This document shows positions 1 to 10,948 of a stretch of 64,000 bases of DNA, piece by piece. Origin of the DNA: Amphibalanus amphitrite (Eukaryota > Arthropoda > Thecostraca > Balanomorpha > Balanidae); assembly GCF_019059575.1 (NCBI RefSeq), contig NW_024881788.1:124001-188000 (forward strand). The letters run 5' to 3'. The translations under genes were made by a program, and so were the position numbers. Under the pieces are notes generated by a model that had not been told where the DNA came from, made no database searches, and saw nothing but the letters and a program-made list of their open reading frames with translations. The number at the start of each line of letters is the position of its first letter. Positions within the stretch are counted from its first letter, which is position 1.

Positions 1-161
1 CAGTTTCATTTTCCATACCTAACATTGATAATGAAAAGCATCAGGGTCTGTTTTTCTGTCCCACAACCATGCTTCAGGATTTGGCATTAGATGTCTACAC
101 TGCTAGTGCTTCTATTCTGGTTCGATGTTTATGTTTTCTGTTGATGTAGGTACCTACCTAC

Positions 162-1839
162 TAGTGGTGTCATTTTCCAAAAAATGTCTGACCGATACCG
201 ACCGAAACCAAAATTTGGGAAAAATTTCCGACCGAATACCGACCGATAACATCCCAAGCCAAAATTTGACCGAAATTTGACCGAAATACCCCAAAATTAA
301 AATAATTGGTAAATTCGGATGGAAAATAATGGGAAATGGCATTTCAGTCCAAATTCAGTCGATTCCTAGCCACTGCAAAATACATTTTGTGGTAGAAGTT
401 ACATTGCTATGGGTAGACTAGGAACACATGGACCTCAGCATTTCACAGATTTGGTTAATCAAAATTGTCAAGAATCTGCTGTGGTCTATGTAAGGAAGAA
501 TACTCATTCATGGTGCAAAAGCACGATCAATTAGTAAGTCCAATGGTTGGTAATAGGTATGTTCATGACAACATTCCCTAGGAGAAAAGGCAGAATCAAA
601 ACACCACAAAACACATCAAACTGGCCTTGAGTCTTGAGATGTGGTCTGAGACACTCTACGAAGAATTTGACACTGAAAATCCAGCTGAAAAGGCAGGTAT
701 TAGGTAGCTCTGAGCCTGAATTTCGTCCCAAAAATGAAATGAAAATTCATTAAACTGGCACTTTGTCTTATCTTTACAAGAAAACACAATATGCAGACAA
801 AATTAACAAAGTGGCGCAAAACAATAGTAGAACCCAGTAGAACCCAAGTAGAACCAAGGATTGACAGTTTTAAGATCCTCTCTTCCCTAACTAAAGGATA
901 TAAGACGATGACGTAATATTTATTTATATGCCCTTTTGGTTGAATTATTGAAGTGAAACTAATTTTCTTGTAGTGAATTACACTAACAATGTTGTTTTCA
1001 TTAGACTTCAAATCAAAATCGTGTTGGACCATTTACATCAATAAAATCATTCACGAGGCAGCAACAATCCAAAACCTTTTTTGCAGCAACTTAATCAGCT
1101 GGTTTAAAGTCTCTGTTATGGCGCATCTGTTTCAAAATCCCTTGTGTTTGGAGATGATGTGGAAGATTCCAGAAAGCGGACATGGTCCTCTGTAGTTTTT
1201 ATCAAGATTCCTATGTTTTTATGTTGTGGTCATCTAGATTTCAAACATTTGGTTGGTACCTGCAATATTTAAGGAGAATGTGGAATAGTAGCACACCTGT
1301 GAAATGTAAATTGAAATGTGATCACTGCTAAGTGCTTAGTGCTAACTGTCCAGTCTTCAGAAACACCGATTTCAGTAATTCAAGTTCTTTTTGTCCTTGC
1401 ATTTTTGATCACTGTATAATGATTTTTGCAGGCAATACTTCTTTGATTACAGGTGATATCTTAACAGTTAGACTGGAATTGAGTTTCGAAATTGTGTGTA
1501 TTTGTGGGGCCAACTGAGTCAAAATCAGCCTGCTTGTAGTTGTGGTTGCACAATGGGTGGCTGCTGCCTGCTGGGTGGGATCAGGATGGGTACTGAAGTT
1601 GCCAAAATGTGGCATCTCTTGTAGCTTTTGGGGGAAATTTTGCAACTCTTTATCATTAACATCCCAATAAATTTCATTTTAACTAGGCAAAAATGAAATA
1701 CTTTCTCTTTTTGAAAATGGTTTCACTGGCAGGGTGACCGAAAGTGTCCGATTTTTGGGGGGCATGACCGACCGATTACCGAATCGGTCAGCATATCTTT
1801 TCGGTAACCGAAATTTTCGGTAACCGATTGACATCACTA
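162..1839. mobile_element. Non-autonomous or decayed hAT element
   Basis: The ends are inverted (TAGTGGTGTCA at the left; TGACATCACTA at the right) and are flanked by a perfect 8-bp duplication, CTACCTAC, at 154-161 and 1840-1847. An 8-bp duplication with TAG..CTA ends is the hAT signature. Just inside both ends are clusters of the words GACCGA and CCGAAA, in opposite orientation at the two ends, which fits the subterminal transposase-binding repeats of hAT elements. The 1.7-kb interior is AT-rich and I found no transposase reading frame, so it is a non-autonomous or decayed copy. The superfamily is inferred from ends and duplication only. Confidence 0.8.
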
Positions 1840-1847
1840 CTACCTAC

Positions 1848-2159
1848 CCATCTTTCTTAACCCCTTGCAAGGGCTTGTGTAGGCATGCATTGCGCATCAG
1901 GCTTCAGGCCTTCGGCCTAAAGCCATATACACAACCACTTAACCTATGATGCTTCATGAGCTTGAGAATCTACAGCCCATTGCAATGTGCTTTTGGCTAT
2001 ATGTTTCAACTAAAAACAACTTATTATATACTATTTGGTTGCATTTCATTGAAAGTATCCACGGCCGGCTGACGGCTGGCTGCCCACAGTTTGCCACGGC
2101 TGTGGGCGGCTGTGGCTGTGGAGCCACGGCTGCGGGGCGGCTAGGCTGTGGAAAATTGC
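1848..2159. other. Intergenic or intronic sequence, nothing recognised
   Basis: About 300 bases between the hAT element and the first SINE. A short inverted word (AGGCCTTCGGCCT) lies near 1908. From about 2060 it becomes rich in GGCTG words. No coding frame, RNA gene or element end was found. Confidence 0.5.
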
Positions 2160-2360
2160 AGCCGTGCAGAACTCTAGCAGCCACCAATAGCAACCCGTTC
2201 CATCCAGGAACAAATAATGTAATGTAATGTAATGTAATGTAATGTATTTAATGAGACAAAATGTATTAAATAAGTCGCGCACCTGGGACGGTTCGAACCG
2301 GGTTTCTCCAACCGGTCACCCTACGACGCTAGCGTGTATCCACTGAGCTGCCGAAACCAG
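2160..2360 (-). repeat. tRNA-derived SINE, minus-strand copy
   Basis: Read on the minus strand from about 2360, a tRNA-like head contains an A-box-like GCAGCTCAGTGGATACACG and a B box GGTTCGAACC. A body follows with the word GGTTGCTATTGGTGGCTGC. The same head and body order is found on the plus strand at 2449-2640, so the two are copies of one SINE family lying head to head. This copy carries a TTACA microsatellite between head and body. The ends are approximate. Confidence 0.6.
2213..2246. repeat. (TAATG)n microsatellite
   Basis: About six to seven tandem copies of the pentamer TAATG, lying between the head and body of the minus-strand SINE. Confidence 0.9.
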
Positions 2361-2448
2361 CGACCACCCGCCGCGGTCAAACGCGATCAAATGTCACAAT
2401 ACTGTCATTGGCGGTCAGCGGGTGAATGTCATTTTGTTTTGTGCGGAC

Positions 2449-2640
2449 GAGGACCATTCTCGGTAGCTCAGTGGATGAACGCTCGTGTCGTGAATTGGCC
2501 GGTGGGAGAAGCCCGGTTCGAACCCCCCTGAGTGGCCGACTTTTTTGGCTCCTAGTTGGAACGGTTTGCTATTGGGGGCTGCGACCATTAGAGCAACAGT
2601 AATAATCGCTTTAAACTGGGGCGTTGGCTGCGGCACTACT
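2449..2640 (+). repeat. tRNA-derived SINE, plus-strand copy
   Basis: The A box reads TAGCTCAGTGGATGAACG and the B box GGTTCGAACCC, at tRNA-like spacing. A body follows with GGTTTGCTATTGGGGGCTGC, matching the body of the minus-strand copy at 2160-2360. The acceptor arms do not pair well enough for a working tRNA, so this is a tRNA-derived SINE. The 3' end is approximate. Confidence 0.6.
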
Positions 2641-3866
2641 CATAACCCCCAGTTCCCACGTCTCATGGACGATTACCGTGCGAAACAATAGACACCAATC
2701 TGCTCAATCAAGGCCTTAATACTAATATGTTATACAAAATATAGCTCCGCACATCGATGCACGAGTGACAAAAGTTCTATCGGCTGTCCCATTGCCACGC
2801 TTAAGTGTGTCGTAATGTGCATTGCAAGTGATGATAGGCGCTGTCTTGGGGATAGGACATTTTAACAACTGCTTTAGCACAATTGTTAGGTAAAATAATT
2901 GGCGCCTTGAGACGCGAAAGTTAACTACACTCGCTCAGCCGCGCGATGTCCGTGCTCCCACCCCACCTCACTCCCCAGCCCTCGCCAGCCGCCGCGCCGC
3001 GCCGACCCGAGCCATGTCTCCGGGCTCGGCCCTCACCGCTGCGCTGACGTCACAGGCGGCCCACATCACCTTCCAGCCACCGACCCAGACCGGTGTCATA
3101 CGGGTGGGTAGGCTGTGCCGCTTGACAAGTAAGTGAAGCGGCACAGTCTACCGGTAACAGGCGGCCGCTGCCAATGCTGAGCCATAGGAACCCGGTGGAT
3201 AAAGAGTTGTAGAACATCAATCTGCCCCCGAGTGTACCTCCAACTGACTTGTGCATGGCACCTTACTAACCGGTCTCTAGCGATGTGCCAAATTTGAGCA
3301 CAATCGGCCCAGCCGTTCTCGAGATCTGGAATCGACCCCTGCACGTGCGCACGTGCAGCAGCACCCCCACTGTGGCACATGGTTATGCATTGCCTATAGT
3401 GGGTGCCTACCTAAATGCCAACTTTCAGCGCAATCGGCCCAGTAGTTACCGAGATATTGCAACAATTACAAAACTGACATCTCTTCGTTTTGCACGTGGC
3501 ACGTGCATAAGGGGTCACCCACATGCATCGGGAATAGTCCAATACTTGGTAGAAGGAATGAAGCTACCCTACAAAAATTACTGCATGTAAATCGGTCAAG
3601 TGGTTGCTGAGATATAAGCCTCGCAAAAGCGTCCGCACGGCCGGCCGGCCGGCCGCTCATACTCAGAAATTTCCGTTAATCTAAGGAAAGACTCCGCTCG
3701 CTTCGCTCGCTCCGTAACAAGTTTAAATAGTACAAGCGTCTTAAGTTGAAAACAGGGTTAAGTCACCCCCGTTTACGGTACGTCTGCTTGTATTGTGTTA
3801 CTTGTTAGAATGCTTTCAGTTATTGTAACGGATTGCTCGCAAATTGCTGGTGCTTTTTTATGCACA
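2641..3866. other. Long stretch without a recognised gene
   Basis: GC-rich between about 2930 and 3400, with a run of GGCC words (four overlapping GGCCGG) near 3640. Several short open frames exist but none resembles a known family or has convincing splice borders. I see no element end or RNA gene here. Confidence 0.5.
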
Positions 3867-3870
3867 TTAA

Positions 3871-4336
3871 AGGGACCCTCCCACCTTCAAAAAAGTTAAT
3901 GAATTGGCACGAAAGTGATGTCGCTCGGTTCAGAAAGAGCGAAAACGAATATCTACCAAATTTCATCGAAAAATATTCACCGGTTTTCAAGATATTAGAC
4001 TTTTACTTTGTTTACTTTTTGGGATCTCCGCTGTTCCTAGCGACTTTATTTGAAAGTGCGGCATTTGTTGCGCGCAAAGCAGCATATACCACCGCGTGCT
4101 ACCAAACGTTTTAGTAAAAGATTTAAAAATCGTTAGATCTCCGCTGACGTCACAAATTCTAAGGGGGCATACCAATGCACTAGCCCCTTAGAATCCGAAA
4201 ACTGCAAGTTTGAAATTCCATATCTCCGAATTAAAGCATTTGTCGATGTTGTGAGTGCCCAAACCGGTATTTGCAAGCCATGGCCACCAATTTGGCTATC
4301 TCAACTCAAAACTAATGTTAAGGTGGGAGTGTCCCT
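3871..4336. mobile_element. TTAA-flanked MITE (piggyBac-like), AGGGAC family
   Basis: The inverted ends are AGGGACCCTCCCACCTT at the left and AAGGTGGGAGTGTCCCT at the right, 16 of 17 positions pairing. Both sides are bordered by TTAA (3867-3870 and 4337-4340). TTAA duplication is the hallmark of piggyBac insertion. The 466-bp interior has no transposase, so it is a non-autonomous element. Assignment to piggyBac rests on the target site only. Confidence 0.75.
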
Positions 4337-4430
4337 TTAATGCTTAGTTTTCTACCACTTACACTTGTACAATTGTACTTGTAGTGTACACTTGTACACT
4401 TGTACTGTATTGGCTTATGGTGAGCTCAAT

Positions 4431-5280
4431 AGGGGAGAGTGGGGCAAAGCGGCCACCCGGGGCAAAGCGGCCATCCATCGTTTTAGCCCTCCACAGCTGG
4501 CGTCAGTTCCAATTTATGATTTCCAATTATACTTCTCTTTGTGGTCGTTAAACACGGAAAAGCATTTCTTGCCAGGTTACCAATTATGTTTACAATTTTT
4601 AAATGTTATTTTATTCCATAACCGTTTGGAATTTTTATAAGCGTTTTTGTCCATGCATTGCGTGGTTATCGTACATGCCTTCTACCAATTTTAATGCTTT
4701 TTACCCCACTAATAGCTGAGCTGGAATATTTTTGTCTCGGACGGTATGCGCGGGGCAAAGCGGCCGGGGCAAAGTGGCCAGCCCCCAATTGGCCATAAGT
4801 TGTTTCCATCTGGATAAAAACATTATTTATATTCAAATGTGTCGTCATGCATTCATCTTGGCCACTTTTCGGTTACATGAGTTACCAAATTATGCAATTA
4901 AATGTTTTTCCAAGAAAATTCTTTCTTTGTTTAGCAATAGGTGGGAAGATAACAAAGTAAACATCCATCTTCCCTTAAACCTTGTCACCATCAAATACCC
5001 TAGTCGTGCATGAGGCAACTATTCTGTTTCTCATATCGGGACTTGAGAAGTCGCCAGTGGCCGCTTTGCCTCAGGGATGGGGCAAAGTGGCCATTATGCT
5101 ATAGGTTTAAAGTTGTGTCAATATCTCCCATATGTGAACGCATTTGGAAATGAAACGCAGTTGGAATAAAAGACAATTTAATAGGGATCACATTGGTATA
5201 GAAAGCATCTTTCCAAGTTTAAAAATCAAGCGTCGGCATCGTTAGAAACGTTAGGGTGGCCGCTTTGCCCCACTCTCCCC
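4431..5280. mobile_element. TA-flanked element with GGGGCAAAG ends
   Basis: The left end GGGGAGAGTGGGGCAAAGCG is matched by its reverse complement at the right end. TA dinucleotides flank both sides (4429-4430, 5281-5282). Internal degenerate copies of GGGGCAAAGCGGCC occur near 4751 and, reversed, near 5065, so the terminal word is repeated inside. TA flanks suggest a Tc1/mariner-type target, but no transposase remains in the 850 bp and other superfamilies are not excluded. Confidence 0.65.
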
Positions 5281-5282
5281 TA

Positions 5283-6554
5283 CTTATCATGATCAGACCA
5301 AGGCAGGGACACGAGCCCAGCTCGCTCTCTCAGTCCACCCGGGCCGGCGCCGGACGGAGCCGGACGGCCACTCGCAGGTAGGCAACCCGCACAGCACCAG
5401 CAGCCGCGGGCGGTCAGCTGACTGACCGGCCGGCAGCAGACGTGCGGCGGGCCAGTGGCCACGGATGGCCGACCTTGGGCCGACCCGCCGGGCGGCGAGG
5501 GAGGGGAGAGGCGCAGCTCGAACGCTTGGCTACAAACACACCCGCCCCAGTTCCCGCTGTCGTTGTAGCGGTTCGGTGGAGCGGCGAAGTTCGGGTAGAT
5601 GGGTCGTGTGTTCGGACCGCAGCGGAGTTACGTTTTCAAAAACACACATGCACACATAATGCGAAATTGCAACACATGCGCTTAGCGCAAAGTGTTCATT
5701 GGTCATTTTGTCACATACTTTACCGCGTAAGCATTGAGCATACTGAAAGGCAATTCCATTTGGATGTCTACCGTTTTTATATTATGATAGCTAGGATAGG
5801 ATATTACCTACCCAACGAATGGTGCTATAGACAGAAAGGTATAATTACGGAAAGCATGATTTTGAACATTTTTAGTGGTTGGTGAGTGCTGACCCAGCGA
5901 GAACTTACTTACATCTCATCCTCATCTAGAATATAAAAAACTGGTTTTGTCGCGCTGAAATGGTGTTCAGCAATGAGGTCCGTTGTCATTGCCATCTTAG
6001 ACAGCGTGCCGTACTGCTTATCCAGCCATGCTCGCCGGACTGGCCCGGCCGGTCTTGCCCCGCCGTAACCGAGCGAGTGAGGTGTGTCGCGATCAAAGGT
6101 CACACAGGCGTCCCTGCCCCAGGCGCGGTCCCAAGCCTCGATGTCCGGCACCGCCTCAGCGCGGCTGACACGGCTCGTTTAGCCAGGCCACGTAAGCCTG
6201 AAATGGTAGACTATCCCGTTGAACACCAGAGTGCTGCAGTCAGTCTTCTTCCCGTAAATCCTCGGTCTCGGCGCTCACGGCTGGGGTATTCACTACAGCG
6301 GAGCGGCACAAAAAGGATCAAGCTTAATTTGGAAACAATAGTACACACTAATGTACCTTCTAAGCACATCATTACAATCAGAAGGGCCTCAGGGACCCAC
6401 CAATAGCCAAAACAACCAGATCTGTAAAGGAAGGTCATGCCCATTTTCCCTTCAACTTAGCATTCAAAAGCAGTTGCGTACAAGAAAGTTGCAATCGGTA
6501 CAGACCACCCTGACCTGGGGTGCACCCGGTACAGAGCGCTTTGAGTTCGGTTAC
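5283..6554. other. Region downstream of the visible MICOS exons, nothing assigned
   Basis: GC-rich sequence on the 3' side of the minus-strand host gene, where its last exon or exons should lie. A minus-strand open stretch at 5909-6151 begins with MPDIEAWDRAWG. It has no homology I recognise and does not look like the known C-terminal part of MIC26/MIC27, so I do not call it. The remaining exons may be here, or further left outside the window. Confidence 0.4.
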
Positions 6555-6659
6555 CTCCAACGAGGAAGTTGTATGCGATGCTGGCGTACTTTTCCGACTG
6601 ATCCAGCGTCCAGCGGCCGAAGGCGGCCGTCTCTCTCGGGTAGCAGGCGCTGGTGGGCA
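6555..6659 (-). CDS. Mic26-27: MICOS subunit MIC26/MIC27-like, third visible exon
   Basis: The minus-strand frame reads from VPTSACYPRETAAFGRW to SEKYASIAYNFLVG. It is bounded by an AG acceptor (TTTCAG) and a GTAACC donor. The CYP..A motif, followed about 18 residues on by a KYA.IAYNF stretch, is typical of the apolipoprotein O / MIC26-MIC27 family just after its transmembrane segment. The family sits in the inner mitochondrial membrane and shapes crista junctions with MIC10, MIC13 and MIC60. The preceding exon (8371-8517) ends with one base of a codon and this exon supplies the other two, so the frame is continuous. This exon also ends with one base of a split codon, so at least one more exon is expected but was not found. 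Confidence 0.78.
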
Positions 6660-8370
6660 CTGAAACACAGCGTCCCCAATTACTCAGGCTAGGACATTTA
6701 GGTAGAGCGTGCGGCAAAAGTTTCGATCCCTTGCAAATCGTTACCTCCATTCAGTAAAAGAAAAAAAATCGTGCAACAAACTCATTTGAGCGGTCAATAC
6801 ATTCCCCATGAAAATGGTCACGGGGTGAGATACGAGCAAGTGTGCTGGCCTGGCCTGGCCACAGGCTGACTGACTCTTTAACTGACTCTTGATTGTTACG
6901 GAAGATGAAGAATCCACAGTATGGTTGGTGTTTTAAGGACAGAAATGACATCATTCATGAGGTGGAGCAGTGATTTACTGGACAGTGCGAAGGTCTTGCA
7001 ATGACCGCCTGAGGCAGCTCAAGAAACGATGCAGTAAGTTTGCGGTCGTGTGTGGTGACTTGCGAAGGAGTAATGAACATCATGTAAAAAAGTCAAATTT
7101 CTATCGCATCTAATTCATGGTAATGATCAGAACTTTTCGATATTGCGCGTAAAAATGACGTAATAAATCAATGTTAAAGTATGAAAATGTTAAAATTTGG
7201 AATTTTTTGACATTTTTTTTCCATTTCATTTCAAAATAGAGGAAAAACTAAAGGCCCTATCCAAATTCTGAGCCCAGTTCCTTGAAGAGTATTATTATTT
7301 CCGTCCGGAAGGTACTTTTTTAGTGCAATTTATTGGATTCCTATGGCGTCCAGATTGAGTTAACCTAAACACATATCCTAGGTCATATCACATAGCATTA
7401 ACCTGATAACGTATGTTAACGCCATAGGGTCAACGAAGGGTCAACTGAGGTCATGTTGTTGACCCCTTGTGACCTCGGGTTACACGCAGGAACTTACTTT
7501 TGAGCAGTCCTGTCGCTCAGAATCTTGATCTGTACCTCCATTTGTTAGAATGACTCTTCATGCACTGAACACACTGCTGAACACATACTGTCAAGGAAAT
7601 GGATGGGGGCCCGTTTTTCAAGTGACTCAAATCTGGACGCCACAGTAAACCGATAAAATGCACTAAAATAGTACCTTCCGAACGGAAATTGAATGTTCTT
7701 CAAGGAACTGGGCTCAGAATTTGGATAGGGCCTTTAGTTTTTCCTCTATTTTGAAATTAAATCGAAAAAATGTCAAATATTTACAAAATTTCAACATTTC
7801 CTTACTTTAACATAGATATATGACGTTATTTTTACACGGAAATTTGCAAAACCGAATATCACTCGAAAGCTTGTGGCATAGGAAAGACAATGAAAGTTAC
7901 CGCGAGTCGATTAACTCAATTACACCGGACACGGTGGGCCAAAAACCGAATTTCTGGGCCAAAAAATCGAAAATCGTCTCTGAAAACCGGAAAAGCATTT
8001 TCAGATCAAAACAAATGCCCATTTCGGTTATAATTAGACCCAATGAGTCCAAAAAATCGGTCGTTACTCAGGAACAAAATGACTGTTGCATAGTGAATTG
8101 GCAAAACATAACACAGAAGTAAGCCAACAGCGGAACCCTGAATAGGCCTCTGCTGTTCGGAAGGGATGCATCCGGAATGCGATCCGGTAATCGATTCCTT
8201 AGAGCTGTAATTTTGACAACATTTTTTTTTTCGTGGCAAATCACATCAAACCATTTGCTCCAATCGGCAGCCGGCAGAGAGCTGGCACGGATCTCAGCTG
8301 AGCGCAGCATACGGCCGGCCGGCTGTGCGCATCGCTGGCTGCGGCCAGCGGCGGTCGGCTGGGAGCCCAC
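6660..8370. other. Intron of the MICOS gene
   Basis: The 1.7-kb sequence between two phase-compatible minus-strand exons. Its main feature is a fold-back repeat at about 7146-7843. A run of GGCCGGCCGG lies near 8310. No other coding frame is supported. Confidence 0.7.
7146..7843. mobile_element. Fold-back element with ~200-bp inverted arms
   Basis: The left arm (about 7146-7345) and right arm (about 7635-7843) are imperfect reverse complements. They share words such as CTAAAGGCCCTATCCAAATT and GGAAGGTACTATTTTAGTGC (with a few differences). The outermost match is CGTAAAAATGACGT against its complement. A roughly 290-bp spacer holds short GGTCAAC words. I found no clear target duplication, so the superfamily is open. 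It lies inside a host intron. Confidence 0.65.
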
Positions 8371-8517
8371 CTGTCAGCCCGACGCCGGTGTAGAGTAGCC
8401 GCTGGAGAAGTCCCCGCCGGCGCAGCGCGGCCGCCAGCAGGCCGGCCAGGCCGCCGGCCGTGATGGCCGCCGTGCGCGCAACCGGATTCGTCTCGTGCCG
8501 CAGGTAGTCCAGCGCTC
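8371..8517 (-). CDS. Mic26-27: MICOS subunit MIC26/MIC27-like, second visible exon (membrane segment)
   Basis: The minus-strand frame reads ALDYLRHETNPVARTAAIT, then the glycine-rich hydrophobic stretch AGGLAGLLAA, a basic RRRG turn, and LLQRLLYTGVGLT. The order of a YLR/YIR-acidic stretch, an A-I-x-x-G-G-L-x-G-L membrane helix, basic residues and a second hydrophobic run is the core of the apolipoprotein O (MIC26/MIC27) domain. The exon has an AG acceptor (GCCGTCAG) and a GTGGGC donor. It joins upstream to 43957-44102 and downstream to 6555-6659 without a frame break: both junctions split a codon after its first base. The upstream intron is about 35.4 kb. Confidence 0.82.
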
Positions 8518-8802
8518 CTGACGGCAGCAGCGTACAGCATACAGCTCATACAGCTCATACAGCACATACAGCTCAGCCACTCCAAACCGGCGCACGCGCT
8601 TCTTTCGCAGACAAAGGTTTGCAAGCACAAGGCTCGTACAGGAAGAGCTTAGTAAGCAAAGGTTAGGGTTGAGCAAAATAAGCAAAGATTCGTGAACAAT
8701 AAGGCTCTTATCCGTTAACCATATTCCCGGTGGATGGGGGACTTTTTGGTGCTCTCATGTTTTTCATTTTTATAAAAGCGATATTCAGCCAGAGGTATTC
8801 AC

Positions 8803-8843
8803 AGCACAAGCACACACACGCCCGCGCCCGCGCCCGCGCACGC

Positions 8844-8882
<39 letters not shown>

Positions 8883-8900
8883 CACACCCACACACACACA
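8803..8900. repeat. (AC)n / (CGCC)n microsatellite
   Basis: CACACA runs interrupted by CGCCCG units. The open frames across it are products of the repeat, not genes. Confidence 0.9.
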
Positions 8901-9120
8901 CAGTGGCGTATGTAAGGGGGTTCTGGGGGTCCTAGGACTCCCCCCCCCCTGCAGCCCAGGTAAAAAGTTTTTTTTTAATCTCGAAAAATATTTAAATCAC
9001 TTCGAGGGCCCTTTTGACCACCTACAATTTTTTCACATACTAAAAAAGTATCAGAGAACTCTTTTAGGGATCATTTTAGGACTATCAAAGGACACCTTTA
9101 CTCGTAGGCCAAAGATTGAC

Positions 9121-9545
9121 CTTGTGAAGTAATTAAAGGGCCATTTGGAACGAACAGGGCCCTCTCACACACAGAAGGCCCTCTCAGGCACTCACAGAAC
9201 CCTCTCAGGCCAGCAGAGGACCCCTCAGAGTCAGGAAGAACAGAAGGCCCTCTGAGGTATGAGGGTCAATTTCAGGCCACAAGGGGCCCTATGCGACCAA
9301 TAGACGGCCCCTCTGAGATCAAAAAGGGTCCTTGGAAGTTGGAGGTCACCGGGGGGGGGCCCTCTGAGGCAAACAGAGGTCAGAGGGCCCCTCAGACACC
9401 AAAAAGAGGTCAAATATGACCCTTGGAGGCCACCAAAGGGCCCTCTGAGATGACCAAAGAGCCCCCTGAGGCGAACCGAGGACCCTCTAAGGCGAACGGA
9501 GGGTCCTCTTAGGGGAATAAAGGGCCTCTGAGGCCCCTTAAGCTT
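9121..9545. repeat. Degenerate GGGCCCTCTGAGG minisatellite
   Basis: About fifteen degenerate units of roughly 25-33 bp, each with a core like GGGCCCTCTGAGGC. The same core builds much larger arrays at 10949-11900, 38330-38950, 39550-40400 and 48640-51940. Confidence 0.75.
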
Positions 9546-9680
9546 TGGGTGATCAACAAGCACGCGTTGGTATTGCGTTTCTAGGTCGGTTAAGTCTGAT
9601 GAGACGGCGGCCACAGAGCGGTTTGGCGGTCGGTATGCCGAAGCCACTATCAGCTGCTGACCTCTGTCCAGTTTCAGGAG

Positions 9681-9765
9681 CTCTCTCTGTCTCTGTCTCT
9701 CTCTGTCTCTCTCTGTCTCTCTCTGTCTCTCTCTGTCTCTCTCTGTCTCTCTCTGTCTCTCTCTG

Positions 9766-9798
<33 letters not shown>

Positions 9799-9865
9799 GT
9801 CTCTGTCTCTCTCTGTCTCTCTCTCTCTCTGTCTCTGTCTCTCTCTGTCTCTGTCTCTCTCTCTG

Positions 9866-9930
<65 letters not shown>

Positions 9931-9965
9931 GTCTCTGTCTCTCTCTGTCTCTGTCTCTCTCTCTG

Positions 9966-10063
<98 letters not shown>

Positions 10064-10098
10064 CCTCCCTCCCTCCCTCCCTCCCTCCCTCCCTCCCT
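9681..10098. repeat. (CT)n / (CTCTGT)n / (CCCT)n tract
   Basis: About 380 bp of CTCT and CTCTGT words followed by about ten CCCT units. The frame stays open on both strands only because of the repeat, giving long Ser-Leu or Arg-Glu peptides that are not genes. Confidence 0.95.
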
Positions 10099-10665
10099 CG
10101 AGCGGGCCCCTGACAGAAATTTCGGGGGGGGGGGGTCAGCTGACCCTTCAACCCACCCACCCCCTGGCTGCGCCACTGACAGGGGCACTCTGCAGTGAAT
10201 CGGCAATCGCATCCTATGTCATCCTACCGGACGTTTTTGACCAGAAATGTCAAAATTTCGACTTTTTCTGTTAAAAAAATGCATGTCGTAGCTGAAAGGA
10301 AAACTTTGTCACCATCGGATTCCTCGCACCATTGCGCGTCGAATGATATGTAAAACGAGTGAGTAACGACTGGAGAAAGGCAAGATTTAACACAAAAGCT
10401 GATTTTGCTCCCCCCCCAACCGAAAATCTCTGGCGACGCCTATGTCGTGCAGGGTCACTATCTTCCCCTTCTTTGCACTGCGGCATCTCTGCGCCCCACA
10501 CACGGCGTCCTCACTCCACGGCCGGCCGCCGCCAACTGACCCACACGCCGGGTGCACCGACCTGACCCAGTGTCGCTGCCGTAACCTGCGCAATAGAATC
10601 GGGCTGGAATCCGGGGGTTCGGCCGGCCGGCCGCCTCTAGAGCGGGGGACTTTTTTAGTTGACCT

Positions 10666-10693
10666 ACAGGGTGTCCCAGAATTACCCGAACAT
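10666..10693 (+). repeat. Element end ACAGGGTGTCCCAGAA, copy 1
   Basis: A 28-bp sequence starting ACAGGGTGTCCCAGAA and continuing TTACCCGAACAT, flanked on the left by T. It recurs in reverse complement at 43922-43949, a few bases from a splice donor of the host gene, and in shorter form at 10817-10838. It looks like the terminus of a transposable element that I cannot assign. Confidence 0.6.
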
Positions 10694-10816
10694 TTATTTT
10701 CTGGCTAAAAGTACAGTCCACAGCAGAAGTAATGTGTGGTTTCAGTCATGGGTATGTTCTGCTTCTGAAGCCTAGGAACGATAAGCCAGACTGCAACGAG
10801 ACTTTAAATGTAGCTT

Positions 10817-10838
10817 ACAGGGTGTCCCAGAATTACCC
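10817..10838 (+). repeat. Element end ACAGGGTGTCCCAGAA, copy 2
   Basis: The same terminal word as at 10666, 151 bp further right and in the same orientation. It matches through TTACCC and then diverges. Confidence 0.55.
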
Positions 10839-10948
10839 AGACTCGTATTTTACAGTAAAAATCGTCGCTGTACCGTAATGAACAAAGTTGTAGGCGTAAT
10901 ACTTTTATGATACGTCCCTAAGCGACTGGTGTGAGATCCTAAAAAAAA

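Larger units (their letters stand above)
8901..10178. mobile_element. Possible element with CAGTGGCG ends enclosing minisatellite
   Basis: The left border CAGTGGCGTATGTAAGGGGG and the right border CCCCCTGGCTGCGCCACTG are inverted with some mismatches. Such CAGTGGCG...G-run ends recur at 48452 and 52497 around another minisatellite block. No target duplication is visible, since the left side is in (AC)n. The interior holds a GAGGGCCC-type minisatellite and a (CT)n tract. This is an inference from ends only. Confidence 0.4.
10179..10928. other. Region left of the large inverted repeat
   Basis: No gene recognised. It contains two plus-strand copies of a short element end (see 10666 and 10817) and a GGCCGGCCGG word near 10621. 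The last clear homology to the right flank ends at about 10929. Confidence 0.5.

Noticed and set aside
5909-6151. Minus-strand 80-residue frame as a further host exon
   Set aside because: No recognised homology to the MIC26/MIC27 C-terminus and no convincing acceptor in the right phase; kept only as a note.
9231-10212. Open frames of 200-310 residues on both strands, rich in Arg-Glu or Ser-Leu
   Set aside because: They are translations of the (CT)n/(CCCT)n tract and adjoining minisatellite, open on both strands because of the repeat.
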